Source: Streptomyces sp. NBC_00683
GTDB taxonomy: Bacteria > Actinomycetota > Actinomycetes > Streptomycetales > Streptomycetaceae
Length of the DNA stretch: 64,000 nucleotides
NCBI RefSeq assembly: GCF_036226745.1
Contig: NZ_CP109013.1
Location: 7,874,001 to 7,938,000 of the forward strand
Direction of reading: 5' to 3'
The notes beneath the pieces are model-generated. The model saw only the letters and a list, made by a program, of their open reading frames with translations, was not told the origin of the DNA and searched no databases. Below are positions 16,907 through 25,178 of the stretch, in pieces. A program made the translations under genes and the position numbers. Each line of letters begins with the position of its first letter. The stretch's first letter is position 1.

Positions 16907-18115
16907 TCACAGGCCCAGCGCGCCCACGACCAGAGCGGTCACGGCCTCACGGTGGTCGTGGCTGTCCTGCCACCGCAGTGCGCGTCCTGCCTCGACCGCC
17001 ACACCGAACCCCGCGTGCACCAACGCCCGGGCCTGGCGCGGGTCCAGCTCCGGACGGGCCAGCCGCAGCTGCTCCTCCCAGACGGCGATGTGTTCCCGCT
17101 GTGCGAGGACCACAGGCCGCCGCAGGTCGGCCGGCAGGCCTGCGACCTCGGCTTCGGCGACGCTGTTGAGCGCCGTGTACTCGAAGCTGTAGGCCACGTA
17201 CGTCGCAGCCAGCGCGACGATGGCTTCGTGCGGCCCGGACACCTCGTGAAGACTCCGGTCCACGCCCTGGGCCAGAAGCCCCGCCGCCTGGAGGCACGCC
17301 GCCGCCAGGATGTCGACCTTGCCGGGGTAGTGGCGGTAGAGCGCCGAAGGGGCCAGCCCCACCGCCTCGGCGATCTGTCCGTTCGTGACGCTGGGGAACC
17401 CGTCCCGTGCGAACAGCGGGACGGCGGCCGCGAGGATCTCCGCGCGTCGCGTGCGCGGCACCGGCCGGGCGGGCAGCTCGACGGCGGGCGCGCCGCCCCG
17501 GGATGCTGCGGGATCGGTCGCGGCCACGCGCAGCGCGGACGCCAGCAGCAGTTCATCGGCCCGCCGTTGAGCGATCGAGGTGTGATGCATCGCGATGGAC
17601 CCGATCGCACCGAGGGCCGCCGCGGCCCGCAGGCGCTCGTCGGGCAGTGGGTACTCGCGCTGCACCGCCTCGTCGACCCGCCCCACGACGTGCCCGAACT
17701 TCGCCCTGAGACGGCAGCGGTCCTCGCTGTTGAGGTAGCGGGCCTCCCATCGGTACACGCCGCCCGATGCGCGATGGGCGACGGTGACCCGGGTGACGGC
17801 GGTGAGCACATCCGCCAGGCCCGCCCCGGACGGCACCTCGTCGAGCGAGGCGACGAGCCGGTCCGCCATGAGGTCGGCGCACTCCGCGAACAGCGCGTAC
17901 TTGTTGGGGAAATGCCGGTACAGGGCGGCCGCGCTGATACCGACGCCGGCGGCGATCTGCTCCATGGACGCCGCGTGGTAGCCGCGCTCGCTGAAGACTC
18001 GGCCGGCTGCCTCGACGATGAGCTGCTTGCGGTTGCGGGGCCGAGTGGCCGCGGCCGGATCGGCGCTCACGGCCGAACGGGCGGATGCGGAGACAGGGCC
18101 ATGCGGATCAGTCAA
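16907..18115 (-). CDS. Tandem TetR-type repressor with two TetR_N domains
   Basis: This 402-residue protein contains two complete TetR DNA-binding domains: one around residues 30-75 (LIVEAAGRVFSERGYHAASM, then GISAAALYRHFPNK) and one around 225-270 (ILAAAVPLFARDGFPSVTNG, then GLAPSALYRHYPGK). Each is followed by its own ligand-binding helical region, so the protein looks like a fused TetR dimer. It may control the convergent oxygenase gene, as LcpR does elsewhere; this is inference. The start is uncertain: the longest frame uses TTG at 18115, while GTG at 18070 is possible, and neither has a good ribosome site. TTGACT at the TTG could be a -35 element, which would favour the GTG. Confidence 0.8.
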   Translation of the reverse strand: MTDPHGPVSASARSAVSADPAAATRPRNRKQLIVEAAGRVFSERGYHAASMEQIAAGVGISAAALYRHFPNKYALFAECADLMADRLVASLDEVPSGAGLADVLTAVTRVTVAHRASGGVYRWEARYLNSEDRCRLRAKFGHVVGRVDEAVQREYPLPDERLRAAAALGAIGSIAMHHTSIAQRRADELLLASALRVAATDPAASRGGAPAVELPARPVPRTRRAEILAAAVPLFARDGFPSVTNGQIAEAVGLAPSALYRHYPGKVDILAAACLQAAGLLAQGVDRSLHEVSGPHEAIVALAATYVAYSFEYTALNSVAEAEVAGLPADLRRPVVLAQREHIAVWEEQLRLARPELDPRQARALVHAGFGVAVEAGRALRWQDSHDHREAVTALVVGALGL

Positions 18116-18189
18116 TCACACGTCGCCCGAGGGGCTCAGGCTCCCTCGGAGCGGACCGCGCGGAACGCGCATTCCGACTCACTTCCCAG

Positions 18190-18216
18190 GTGACGGTGCC
18201 CGGCCGGCACCGTCAC
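18190..18216. terminator. Distal terminator of the NRPS operon
   Basis: Perfect 11-bp arms (18190-18200 and 18206-18216) with a five-base loop, downstream of the operon's last gene and before the TetR gene. Confidence 0.65.
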
Positions 18217-18229
18217 ATCAGCCCCGCCC

Positions 18230-18261
18230 GGGCCGCCGGTGCCCCTGAGTACCGGCGGCCC
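18230..18261 (-). terminator. Proximal terminator of the NRPS operon
   Basis: Perfect 11-bp arms GGGCCGCCGGT (18230-18240) and complement (18251-18261), starting three bases past the stop of the amidase-like gene. With the next hairpin it forms a tandem terminator closing the 17-kb operon. Confidence 0.65.
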
Positions 18262-18264
18262 CGT

Positions 18265-20163
18265 TCACACCGGCGGATGGCTGACGAGGAGATCGTCGGA
18301 GGTCGCCGCCAGCAGCCGGCCCGCGTACGAGGCGAGAGCCCTGGCCGCGGGGAAGGGGCTGCCGAGGGTGAAGGGAACGTCGGTGGTGACCGGCGGACGC
18401 GAGAGCAGTCCGTCCGGACCGACGCCGTACAGACGGGCGTTGAGCACGGTGAGCAGGACTGCCTTGCCCGCCGGTCCCACCGCCGTCCACGGCGCCTCGG
18501 GGTGCAGGGCAGGACGATGGTGCAGGGTGTCGTCGTGCGGGGTCACCGCGAAGAGCGTGTTGTCGCACATCGCCAGCGCGGTCGTCCCGGCAGGGACCTT
18601 TCCCGCCGGGGTCCAGGGAGCCGGCCCGGGCACCGGGGCGCGCACGAGCAGTCGGTCGTCCGTTCCGACAGCGAGCAGGGCCAGCGGCACGGGCCGGCAC
18701 GCCTCGCGCGGGGCCGTCAGACACCGGATCTCCGGCGTCGGCCCCGGTGCGGGCGGACAGGGGACCCACGGCAGGTTCTGGTCGGACGGCTCGCGGTGGA
18801 GCAGGGTCCTGCCGTCCTCGGCCACGGCGAAGAGCAGGCCCTCGCAGGCGGCGAGCGCCCGCAGACGCGGCGCCGGCCCGACGGTGTGCCAGGAGGGACG
18901 GGGAGAGGTACCGCCGAGACGGTCGAGGACGTTGCGGGTGATCCGGTCCACGACCGGATCGGACAGAGCCCGGCCCCAGTTGATCGTGGCCGTGTTGAAG
19001 ACGGTGCCGGCGCCCATGCGGAAGACGCCCATGGTGGCCCAGCCGCCCTGCCCGTACGCACGCCAGTGCCGCAGGTCCGCGGTGGCGAGGACGGCGAAGG
19101 AGCGCGGGGTGCCGTCACGCCCGGTGGCCCGGGGCACGCCGGCCGACCAGTCGAGTTCGGCGGCGTCCGTCTCGTACCCGAGCGCGCCCCGGGCGAACGC
19201 GTCGCCGTCGGTGAGGCCGGTTCCCTCGAAGACCCAGTGGCCGGCGAACCGGACCGTATACGAGTCGCGGCCTATCACGGCCATGCCCTCGCCCCACGCG
19301 CCGGCGCCGTTGCGGAAGCTGACCCCCGTCATGGAGTTCTCGGGACGGTCGACGGGCGAACTGGACCACTCGACGGTGGCGAGGCGCGGGTCCACGGCGG
19401 TGACGGGGTCGGCGGCGGCATCGCGGTGACAGACCATCGTGCGGCCCTCGTCCTCCAGGCGCATCTGCCACCACGCGGTGTTGCCCGCGAAGACCGCCAG
19501 ATTGCCGCCCTTGCGGACGAAGGTCTCGACGCTGTCGCGCATCCCGGCCGACCAGTACTCGTCGTGCCCGTTGATGACCAGCAGCCGGTAGGAGGACAGG
19601 AGTTCGTCGCCGTCGTGCAGGTCGAAGCCGGAGCAGAACTCGACCGGGTACCCGGCTTGCGGGAGCCAGCGCAGCAGAGGCTCCTCCCAGCGCTCGGGCG
19701 GCGGCCCGCCCCCGGGTTCGGTGAGGGACACCCGTGCGGCGCGGCCCGGCTCCTCCGCGTAGTAGATGCTGCGGCCCGGCTGCCCCGCACGGTGGTAGGC
19801 GCGCCAGGTGGCGAAGGGAACGGAGACGAGCACGGAGGAGGTCGCCGCGGGCCGTGCGGCGCGGACGACGAACCACACTTCGTGTTCGGCGTCGCGCTCC
19901 GGCTCCGGTGTCTCGGGGCGGTCGTCGTGGAAGCGGGCCACGTAGAGGGAACTGGGCCAGTCGGGCGGGACGTCGAGGGTCCACCCCGTCCCGTGAACGG
20001 GTACGCGCGTCATCGCCCGCTCGGCGACGATGTCGGTGACGACGACGTGACCGGTCAGCGGGCCGCCGTCGCCGGCGCTCACGCCGAAGCGCATGCTCCC
20101 GCCCTGGACGCACGAGGTCTTCTCCGAACGGGCCGACGGCCGCGCGACGAGGCCCGCGCTCAT
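18265..20163 (-). CDS. N,N-dimethylformamidase beta-subunit-like hydrolase with C-terminal propeller-like repeats
   Basis: The first 420 or so of 632 residues resemble the large (beta) subunit of N,N-dimethylformamidase, a mononuclear-iron amide hydrolase. Visible are a Greek-key-like N-terminal part, VPFATWRAYHRAGQPGRSIYY, the flavodoxin-like core with LLVINGHDEYWSAGMRDSVE and KGGNLAVFAGNTAWWQ, and GAGTVFNTATINWGRAL near residue 420. The remaining 200 residues contain about four loose repeats of the form A-L-A-x-x-D-G-x-L-F-A-V, like small propeller blades. The small alpha subunit of the known enzyme is absent. It is the last operon gene, overlapping the condensation gene by ATGA. It may hydrolyse an amide of the peptide product (tailoring or self-protection) or trim a precursor; no signal peptide is seen. 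Confidence 0.7.
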   Translation of the reverse strand: MSAGLVARPSARSEKTSCVQGGSMRFGVSAGDGGPLTGHVVVTDIVAERAMTRVPVHGTGWTLDVPPDWPSSLYVARFHDDRPETPEPERDAEHEVWFVVRAARPAATSSVLVSVPFATWRAYHRAGQPGRSIYYAEEPGRAARVSLTEPGGGPPPERWEEPLLRWLPQAGYPVEFCSGFDLHDGDELLSSYRLLVINGHDEYWSAGMRDSVETFVRKGGNLAVFAGNTAWWQMRLEDEGRTMVCHRDAAADPVTAVDPRLATVEWSSSPVDRPENSMTGVSFRNGAGAWGEGMAVIGRDSYTVRFAGHWVFEGTGLTDGDAFARGALGYETDAAELDWSAGVPRATGRDGTPRSFAVLATADLRHWRAYGQGGWATMGVFRMGAGTVFNTATINWGRALSDPVVDRITRNVLDRLGGTSPRPSWHTVGPAPRLRALAACEGLLFAVAEDGRTLLHREPSDQNLPWVPCPPAPGPTPEIRCLTAPREACRPVPLALLAVGTDDRLLVRAPVPGPAPWTPAGKVPAGTTALAMCDNTLFAVTPHDDTLHHRPALHPEAPWTAVGPAGKAVLLTVLNARLYGVGPDGLLSRPPVTTDVPFTLGSPFPAARALASYAGRLLAATSDDLLVSHPPV

Positions 20164-21671
20164 CGGCCGGAGCCTTCCGCCGCTAGGAGTCCGGGCAGCG
20201 CCGCCAGCCGGGGCGGGTCTCCGGCCGACGAGGACACGACGACCTCCTCGATGGCGCGAAGGTGGGCGTGGATGGCGGCCGGAGGCAGATAGGCCGTGTC
20301 GGCGGTGAGGGTGACGGTGAGCGCGCTGTCGTCCCCGCTCACGTGCAGGCAGTAGCGGCAGGCGACACGGTCCTGCGTCGCGGGGAAGTCGAGCACGCTC
20401 CGGCCGCGGAGCGCGGCAAGTTCGTCGGCGTGCGGTGCCGGACGGGGTGCTGCGGGCCGCTCCGCCAGCCGCATGTCGTTGAAGCAGCAGTACGGGTGCA
20501 CCTCGGCACCCCGCTCGTGGGCTGCCCGGTCCAGCAGGGCGTCCCAGTCGGCGGGATCGTAGGCGGCCGCACGGTACCCGGCGAGCGCGGCCGGCCAGGC
20601 ACCCGCCAGCAGACCGGTGAAATCGGCGTCCGGACCCGGGACATCATCCATGCGCAGAACGAACAGCGCGTCCTGCGACAGCGTGCTGACCAGGGTGCGG
20701 TGGCCCTGCGCCGCGCGATTGCCCGCGATCGGCATGACCGCCGCCACGGCGTGCCCCTGGTCGGCGGCGACCAGAGCGGCCGAAGCGGTGAGGAGCACGG
20801 TCGAGCCGCTGACCCGATGGGCGGCGGCCAGCGCCTCGACGGCCCGGGGGAGTGCGGCGGAGACCAGACGGCCCGTCCAGAAACGGGGGGTGCACGGCGT
20901 CGCGACCGGAGTGGGGAACATCGTCGGCGGGGCCTGCCGCAGGCCGTTCTCCCAATGGGCGAGCGCGGCCCCGCCGGAGCGCCGGCCGGCCGGGGAGGCC
21001 TGACGGCGTGCCAGGTCCAGCGGGGTCTCGGCGCAGCCGGGACCGGCCGACCCGCGGCGGGCCAGCAGCCGCAGATCGCGGACGAGGACCTCGGCGCCGT
21101 GCCCGTCGGTGGCCAGATGGCACAGCGCCAGTACGACGTGGGTGACCCGGCCTTCGTGGCGGACGGCGCCGAACCGTACGGGCCACTCCCGCGCGTAGTC
21201 GAAACGGCGCGAGGAGAGGGACGACAGCAGGTTCTCGGCGGCGGCCCCGCAGCCGGCCGGGTCGGGCTCGTCGTGGACGCTGACCTCCACCAGCCCCTCG
21301 GCACACAGGTGTTGGCGGGGTTCTCCGTCGTCACCGGCCACGATCCGGGTGCGCAGCGCTTCGTGGCGGACGAGGAGCGCGGTGAGCGCGCCGGCCAGCC
21401 GAGGCAGGTCGACGGGCGCGCCCCGGTCGGCGAGAGGCAGGACTCGGCCGATGTTGAAGTAGTGATCGTTGGGCGCGGTGCGGCCGATCGCGTGCCATAT
21501 CGCGCGCTGGCCCCAGGTGAGCGGGGCGTCACCGGAACGGCCGCCCGTGAAGGTGACCGTCGTCGTCGTGCCCGCCGGGTCCCGGCGGGGATCCGGTGCC
21601 GTCACCGCGGCCGTGCCGGCGTCCGAGGCCCCCGTGACGGGGACCAACGCGTCCGGGGCCGTCGCCGTCAC
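20160..21671 (-). CDS. Free-standing NRPS condensation domain protein
   Basis: This 503-residue protein is a single condensation domain. It has the C1-like opening LTWGQRAIWHAIGRT, the catalytic motif as CHLATDGHG (His185, Asp189, Gly190; the first His of the usual HHxxxDG is Cys, which is tolerated in many C domains), and a C5-like HPYCCFNDMR region. It should form an amide or ester bond between carrier-bound substrates, perhaps using the 88-residue free carrier encoded immediately upstream. Its GTG start overlaps the carrier's TGA (GTGA), and its stop overlaps the amidase start, so translation is coupled. Stand-alone C domains acting with stand-alone carriers are known from pyrrolamide antibiotics such as congocidin. 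Confidence 0.8.
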   Translation of the reverse strand: MTATAPDALVPVTGASDAGTAAVTAPDPRRDPAGTTTTVTFTGGRSGDAPLTWGQRAIWHAIGRTAPNDHYFNIGRVLPLADRGAPVDLPRLAGALTALLVRHEALRTRIVAGDDGEPRQHLCAEGLVEVSVHDEPDPAGCGAAAENLLSSLSSRRFDYAREWPVRFGAVRHEGRVTHVVLALCHLATDGHGAEVLVRDLRLLARRGSAGPGCAETPLDLARRQASPAGRRSGGAALAHWENGLRQAPPTMFPTPVATPCTPRFWTGRLVSAALPRAVEALAAAHRVSGSTVLLTASAALVAADQGHAVAAVMPIAGNRAAQGHRTLVSTLSQDALFVLRMDDVPGPDADFTGLLAGAWPAALAGYRAAAYDPADWDALLDRAAHERGAEVHPYCCFNDMRLAERPAAPRPAPHADELAALRGRSVLDFPATQDRVACRYCLHVSGDDSALTVTLTADTAYLPPAAIHAHLRAIEEVVVSSSAGDPPRLAALPGLLAAEGSGR

Positions 21672-21934
21672 GGGGTGCCCTCCGCGGCCAGAGCCCGTAC
21701 GCGGGCGGTGAGCCCGGCGAGCCCCTCGGTGTACAGCGCCCGGTCGCCGAGGTCCAGGAGCACGCCGTACTCGGTCTCCAGGCTGTCGGCCAGCCGCAGC
21801 AGGGACAGCGAACTGACGCCGAGCGCGGCGAGCGGCTCTGCGGAGTCGACGATCTCGGCGGCGGCGACCTGGCCGTCCGTGGCCCGTTCGACGAGCTGGG
21901 CAAGGCGGTCGCGGGTCGGGGCGGGCGCGTTCAC
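21668..21934 (-). CDS. Free-standing peptidyl carrier protein
   Basis: This 88-residue acyl or peptidyl carrier starts at GTG 21934, which overlaps the MbtH stop as GTGA. The phosphopantetheine site is in the core ALGVSSLSLLRL, with Ser42 as the attachment residue. A longer frame to 22033 would add an Arg/Pro-rich leader and overlap MbtH more deeply, so it is rejected. The carrier probably receives an acid from the operon's AMP ligase or an amino acid in trans and presents it to the free condensation domain. No 4'-phosphopantetheinyl transferase is encoded in the window. Confidence 0.8.
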   Translation of the reverse strand: MNAPAPTRDRLAQLVERATDGQVAAAEIVDSAEPLAALGVSSLSLLRLADSLETEYGVLLDLGDRALYTEGLAGLTARVRALAAEGTP

Positions 21935-22155
21935 CGGGCGCCGCCCGCCTGCCGGGCGGCCTCGTCGGCGAGGCGGCGGCGCAGGCTGAGCGGCCGGATG
22001 TCCGGCCACACCTGGTCGACGTGCGCGACGCACTCCTCCTCGGTGCCGCTGAAACCCTCGGCCCGCCAGCCTGCGGGCAGTGGAGTGCCGTCCTGCCAGA
22101 GGGCGTGCTGCTCCTCGTCGTTGACGGCCACGAGGTAGCGGGTCGGATCGCTCAT
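21931..22155 (-). CDS. MbtH-like NRPS accessory protein
   Basis: This 74-residue protein shows the MbtH signature: YLVAVNDEEQHALW, PLPAGWRAEGF, then VDQVWPDIRPLSLRRRL, with conserved Trp residues. MbtH proteins bind the adenylation domains of NRPSs and are often needed for their solubility and activity. The start at 22155 has GGAG nine bases upstream, inside the end of the preceding NRPS gene. The upstream GTG would place the start within that gene and is less likely. It probably serves one or more of the three A domains of this operon. Confidence 0.92.
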   Translation of the reverse strand: MSDPTRYLVAVNDEEQHALWQDGTPLPAGWRAEGFSGTEEECVAHVDQVWPDIRPLSLRRRLADEAARQAGGAR

Positions 22156-22160
22156 GGGGG

Positions 22161-25100
22161 CTACTCCTTGCACAGTGCGGTGACGGCGGCGGTGACGCCG
22201 TGCACGGTAGGGGTGTCGAAGAAGACGTCGAGAGGGACGTCCACGCCGAGGTTCTGGTGGATGCGGGCGGCGATGGCGGTGATGGTCAGTGAATGGCCGC
22301 CGAGGTCGAAGAGGTCCTCGTCCGGCCCGAGGTCGTCCAGGGCCAGGACCTCGCGCCAGATGGCCAGCACCGCGCCGGTGGTGGAGTCGAGTTCGCCGTC
22401 CGTGGCGGCGGCCGCGGGCCTGCTCCGGTCGGTGACCGGCTCCGGGAGCGCGGCCCGGTCAAGCTTTCCGTTGGGCGTGAGCGGGAAGGCGTCCAGAACG
22501 GTGTACGTGCCGGGCACCGCAGCCGCCGGGAGCGTGGCGGACAGGTGGGCGTGCAGCTCCTGCGCGGTGGGCGCCGGGCCGGCGGGGACGACATAGGCGC
22601 TCAGCCGGCGGTCGCCGTCCGTGCCGTGCACAGCGGCGGCGGCCTGGGCCACCGAGGGATGCGAGGCCAGCCGCGCCTCGATCTCGCCCAGCTCGATCCG
22701 GTGGCCGCGCAGTTTGACCTGGGTGTCGGAGCGGCCGAGGTAGACGAGACCACCGTCGGGCAGGCGCCGGACGAGGTCGCCGGTGCGGTAGAGGCGTGAC
22801 CCCGGCGGGCCGTACGGGTCGGGGAGGAATCGGGAGGCCGTCAGGCCCGGGCGGTGCCGGTATCCGTGGGCCAGCCCCGCGCCACCGAGACAGAGTTCAC
22901 CCGGCAGTCCGTACGGGACGGGGCGCAGCCGCTCGTCGAGGACGTAGGCGCGGGTGTTGGCGAGCGGTTCGCCGATGAGGACCTGTCCGTCGTCGGCCAC
23001 GGCGGGTTCCGCGAGGGAGGACCAGATGGTCGTCTCGGTCGGGCCGTAGACGTTCACGAGCCGCTTGCTCGCCGCGGCCAGGTCCGCGGCGAGGGACGGG
23101 GGCAGCGCCTCGCCGCCCGTGAGCGCCGTGAGTCCGGCAGCCGCGCCGGTGAGGCCGGCGTCGAGGAGCAGGCGCCATCCGCTGGGAGTGGCCTGGACGT
23201 GGGTGATCTCCTCGCCGCGGATGAGGCCGAGGAGCGCGGGGCCGTCGCGGTGACCGCCCTCAGGTACGAGGACGACGCGTCCTCCGGTGACGAGGGGCAG
23301 AAGCAGTTCGACGGCGGAGATGTCGAAGGACAACGAGGTGAGACCGAGCCAGCGGTCCTCGGGGCCGGAGCCCAGATGGTCGCGCAGTGCGCCCAGGACG
23401 TTGGCGAGCGCGGAGTGGGGCACCTCCACGCCCTTGGGACGCCCGGTGGACCCGGAGGTGTAGAGCACATAGGCGGGATGGGAGTGCGTCGGCCCGGGGG
23501 GCAGAGCCGGGGTGTCCGTACCTTCGGGCGCGAGATCGGCCGGTACGAGATCGCCCGGGCCGTCCGGGCGCGCGGTGATCCGGAGCGCGAGACGGGAGTC
23601 GGACCGGATGAAGGCCAGCCGCTCGGCCGGGTAGTCGGGGTCGAGGGGCAGATAGGCGGCCCCGCAGGCAAGGGTGGCGAGGACGGCGACCAGCTGGTCG
23701 CGCCCGCGGGGCAGGCCGATGCCGATGAGGGTGCCCGGGCCCGCGCCGTGGCGGCGCAGCGCGGTGGCCGCGTGCGCGACGAGACCGGAGAGCTCGCGGT
23801 AGGTCAGGGCTTCCTCGCCGCAGACGACGGCGACCGCGTCGGGGCGGGCCGCCACCGCCCGGGCGAACAGCGCGGGCACGGTGCACAGGGCGAGTTCGGG
23901 CCGGGGGGCCGGTGCGGCGAGCTGGTCCGACCGTTCACGGGACGTCAGCAGGGGCAGGTCGCCGACCGGTGTGCCGGGATCGGCCAGTACACCGTCGAGG
24001 AGCGTCGTCCAGTGTCCGGCGATGCTCCGCGCCGCATCGGCGGTGAGGGCGTCGGACCGGTACTGCAGGCTCGCGTCGATCTCGGACCCGGAGTCGACGA
24101 GCTGGAGGTGGAGCAGGTTGCGCGCGGTGCCGCAGAAGCCGGTCCAGTGGAACTCGGCGCGCACCCCGTCGCCGAAGGCGGGCAGCTCCCCGGCCGGACG
24201 GCGCCGATAGCTGAGGGAGAGGGGGGTGAGCGCGGTGCGCGGGGTCAGGCCGCGCACGGAGCGGCCCAGCGGGACGGCCCGGTGCCGGTACAGGGCGCGC
24301 AGCTCGGCGCGGACCGTCTGGGACCAGGTGGCGAACGGCACTTCGGGGACCGCGGTGCTGAAGAGGGGCAGCTCGTTGACGGCCAGCCCCACACCGACCG
24401 CCTCGCCCCGCGGGCGCAGCGACAGTTCGACGGCCGTGACCGGGGCGGGGTCGCCGTAACGGGCGAGCAGCGCGTGCCACGACGCGGTGAGGAGTTCGAA
24501 GCGGGTCAGACCGAGCCGGCGCGCCGTCGTGTCCAGGAGGGCGGTCCTCCCGGGGCCGAGGCTCAGCGAGATCTCGGCGCCCGGCGCGGGAGCGGTGCCG
24601 GGGGTGCGGGAGGGCACGAGGCCCGGCAGCGTGGGCGCGGCCGGCTCGCGCCAACGGGCGGCCCAGTACGCCTCCGCGCCCGCGAGGGCATCGCGGGAGG
24701 GTTCCACCGCAGGGCACGGGGCGGCCGGAGTGAGCGGAGCTCTCCGGTAGGCGTCGGTCAGGTCGCTGATCAGCCGGTCCTTGGACTCGCCGTCGAAGGC
24801 GAGGTGATGGACGGTCAGGACCAGGGCGTGCCGCACCGGGGACAGCCGGAACAGGACGAAGCGGTACAGCGGCCCCCGGGCGAGGTCGAAGGGAAGGGCC
24901 CGCTCCCGGGCGAGGAGGGTGTCCAGTTCACCGGGGGAGCAGTCGACGACGCGCGGACGGGGCTGTTCCGTTCCGGCTCGGGGCGCTCCGTCTGCACCGA
25001 ACACCGTGGTGAGGGCCGGGTGCTGGGCCGCGACGGCGGAGCAGGCCCGGACCATGGTGTCGGCGTCGACGGGGCCGTCGAGGTCCACGGTCAGTGTCAG

Positions 25101-25178
25101 GTGATAGGCGGCGGCGGTGTCCAGGGTGCGCTCGGTGAGCCAGACGCCGTGCTGGGCGGGGCTGAGGGTCGCGTTCAC
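22161..25178 (-). CDS. NRPS module C-A-PCP, glycine-like specificity
   Basis: This single module has 1005 residues. The C domain (about 1-430) opens with LSPAQHGVWLTERT and has HHLAFDGES (His124, His125). The A domain (about 440-900) carries [40 protein letters not shown] and catalytic Lys in NGKLDRAALPEP. The carrier has [12 protein letters not shown] with Ser963. Reading the ten pocket positions by alignment to GrsA gives DIVQLGVIWK, very close to the glycine codes DILQLGLIWK/DILQVGLIWK. There is no epimerase or thioesterase. The GTG start overlaps the AMP-ligase stop (GTGA). Its place in the assembly order is not fixed by gene order; it could feed the serine module by docking. Pocket alignment was done by eye. 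Confidence 0.9.
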   Translation of the reverse strand: MNATLSPAQHGVWLTERTLDTAAAYHLTLTVDLDGPVDADTMVRACSAVAAQHPALTTVFGADGAPRAGTEQPRPRVVDCSPGELDTLLARERALPFDLARGPLYRFVLFRLSPVRHALVLTVHHLAFDGESKDRLISDLTDAYRRAPLTPAAPCPAVEPSRDALAGAEAYWAARWREPAAPTLPGLVPSRTPGTAPAPGAEISLSLGPGRTALLDTTARRLGLTRFELLTASWHALLARYGDPAPVTAVELSLRPRGEAVGVGLAVNELPLFSTAVPEVPFATWSQTVRAELRALYRHRAVPLGRSVRGLTPRTALTPLSLSYRRRPAGELPAFGDGVRAEFHWTGFCGTARNLLHLQLVDSGSEIDASLQYRSDALTADAARSIAGHWTTLLDGVLADPGTPVGDLPLLTSRERSDQLAAPAPRPELALCTVPALFARAVAARPDAVAVVCGEEALTYRELSGLVAHAATALRRHGAGPGTLIGIGLPRGRDQLVAVLATLACGAAYLPLDPDYPAERLAFIRSDSRLALRITARPDGPGDLVPADLAPEGTDTPALPPGPTHSHPAYVLYTSGSTGRPKGVEVPHSALANVLGALRDHLGSGPEDRWLGLTSLSFDISAVELLLPLVTGGRVVLVPEGGHRDGPALLGLIRGEEITHVQATPSGWRLLLDAGLTGAAAGLTALTGGEALPPSLAADLAAASKRLVNVYGPTETTIWSSLAEPAVADDGQVLIGEPLANTRAYVLDERLRPVPYGLPGELCLGGAGLAHGYRHRPGLTASRFLPDPYGPPGSRLYRTGDLVRRLPDGGLVYLGRSDTQVKLRGHRIELGEIEARLASHPSVAQAAAAVHGTDGDRRLSAYVVPAGPAPTAQELHAHLSATLPAAAVPGTYTVLDAFPLTPNGKLDRAALPEPVTDRSRPAAAATDGELDSTTGAVLAIWREVLALDDLGPDEDLFDLGGHSLTITAIAARIHQNLGVDVPLDVFFDTPTVHGVTAAVTALCKE

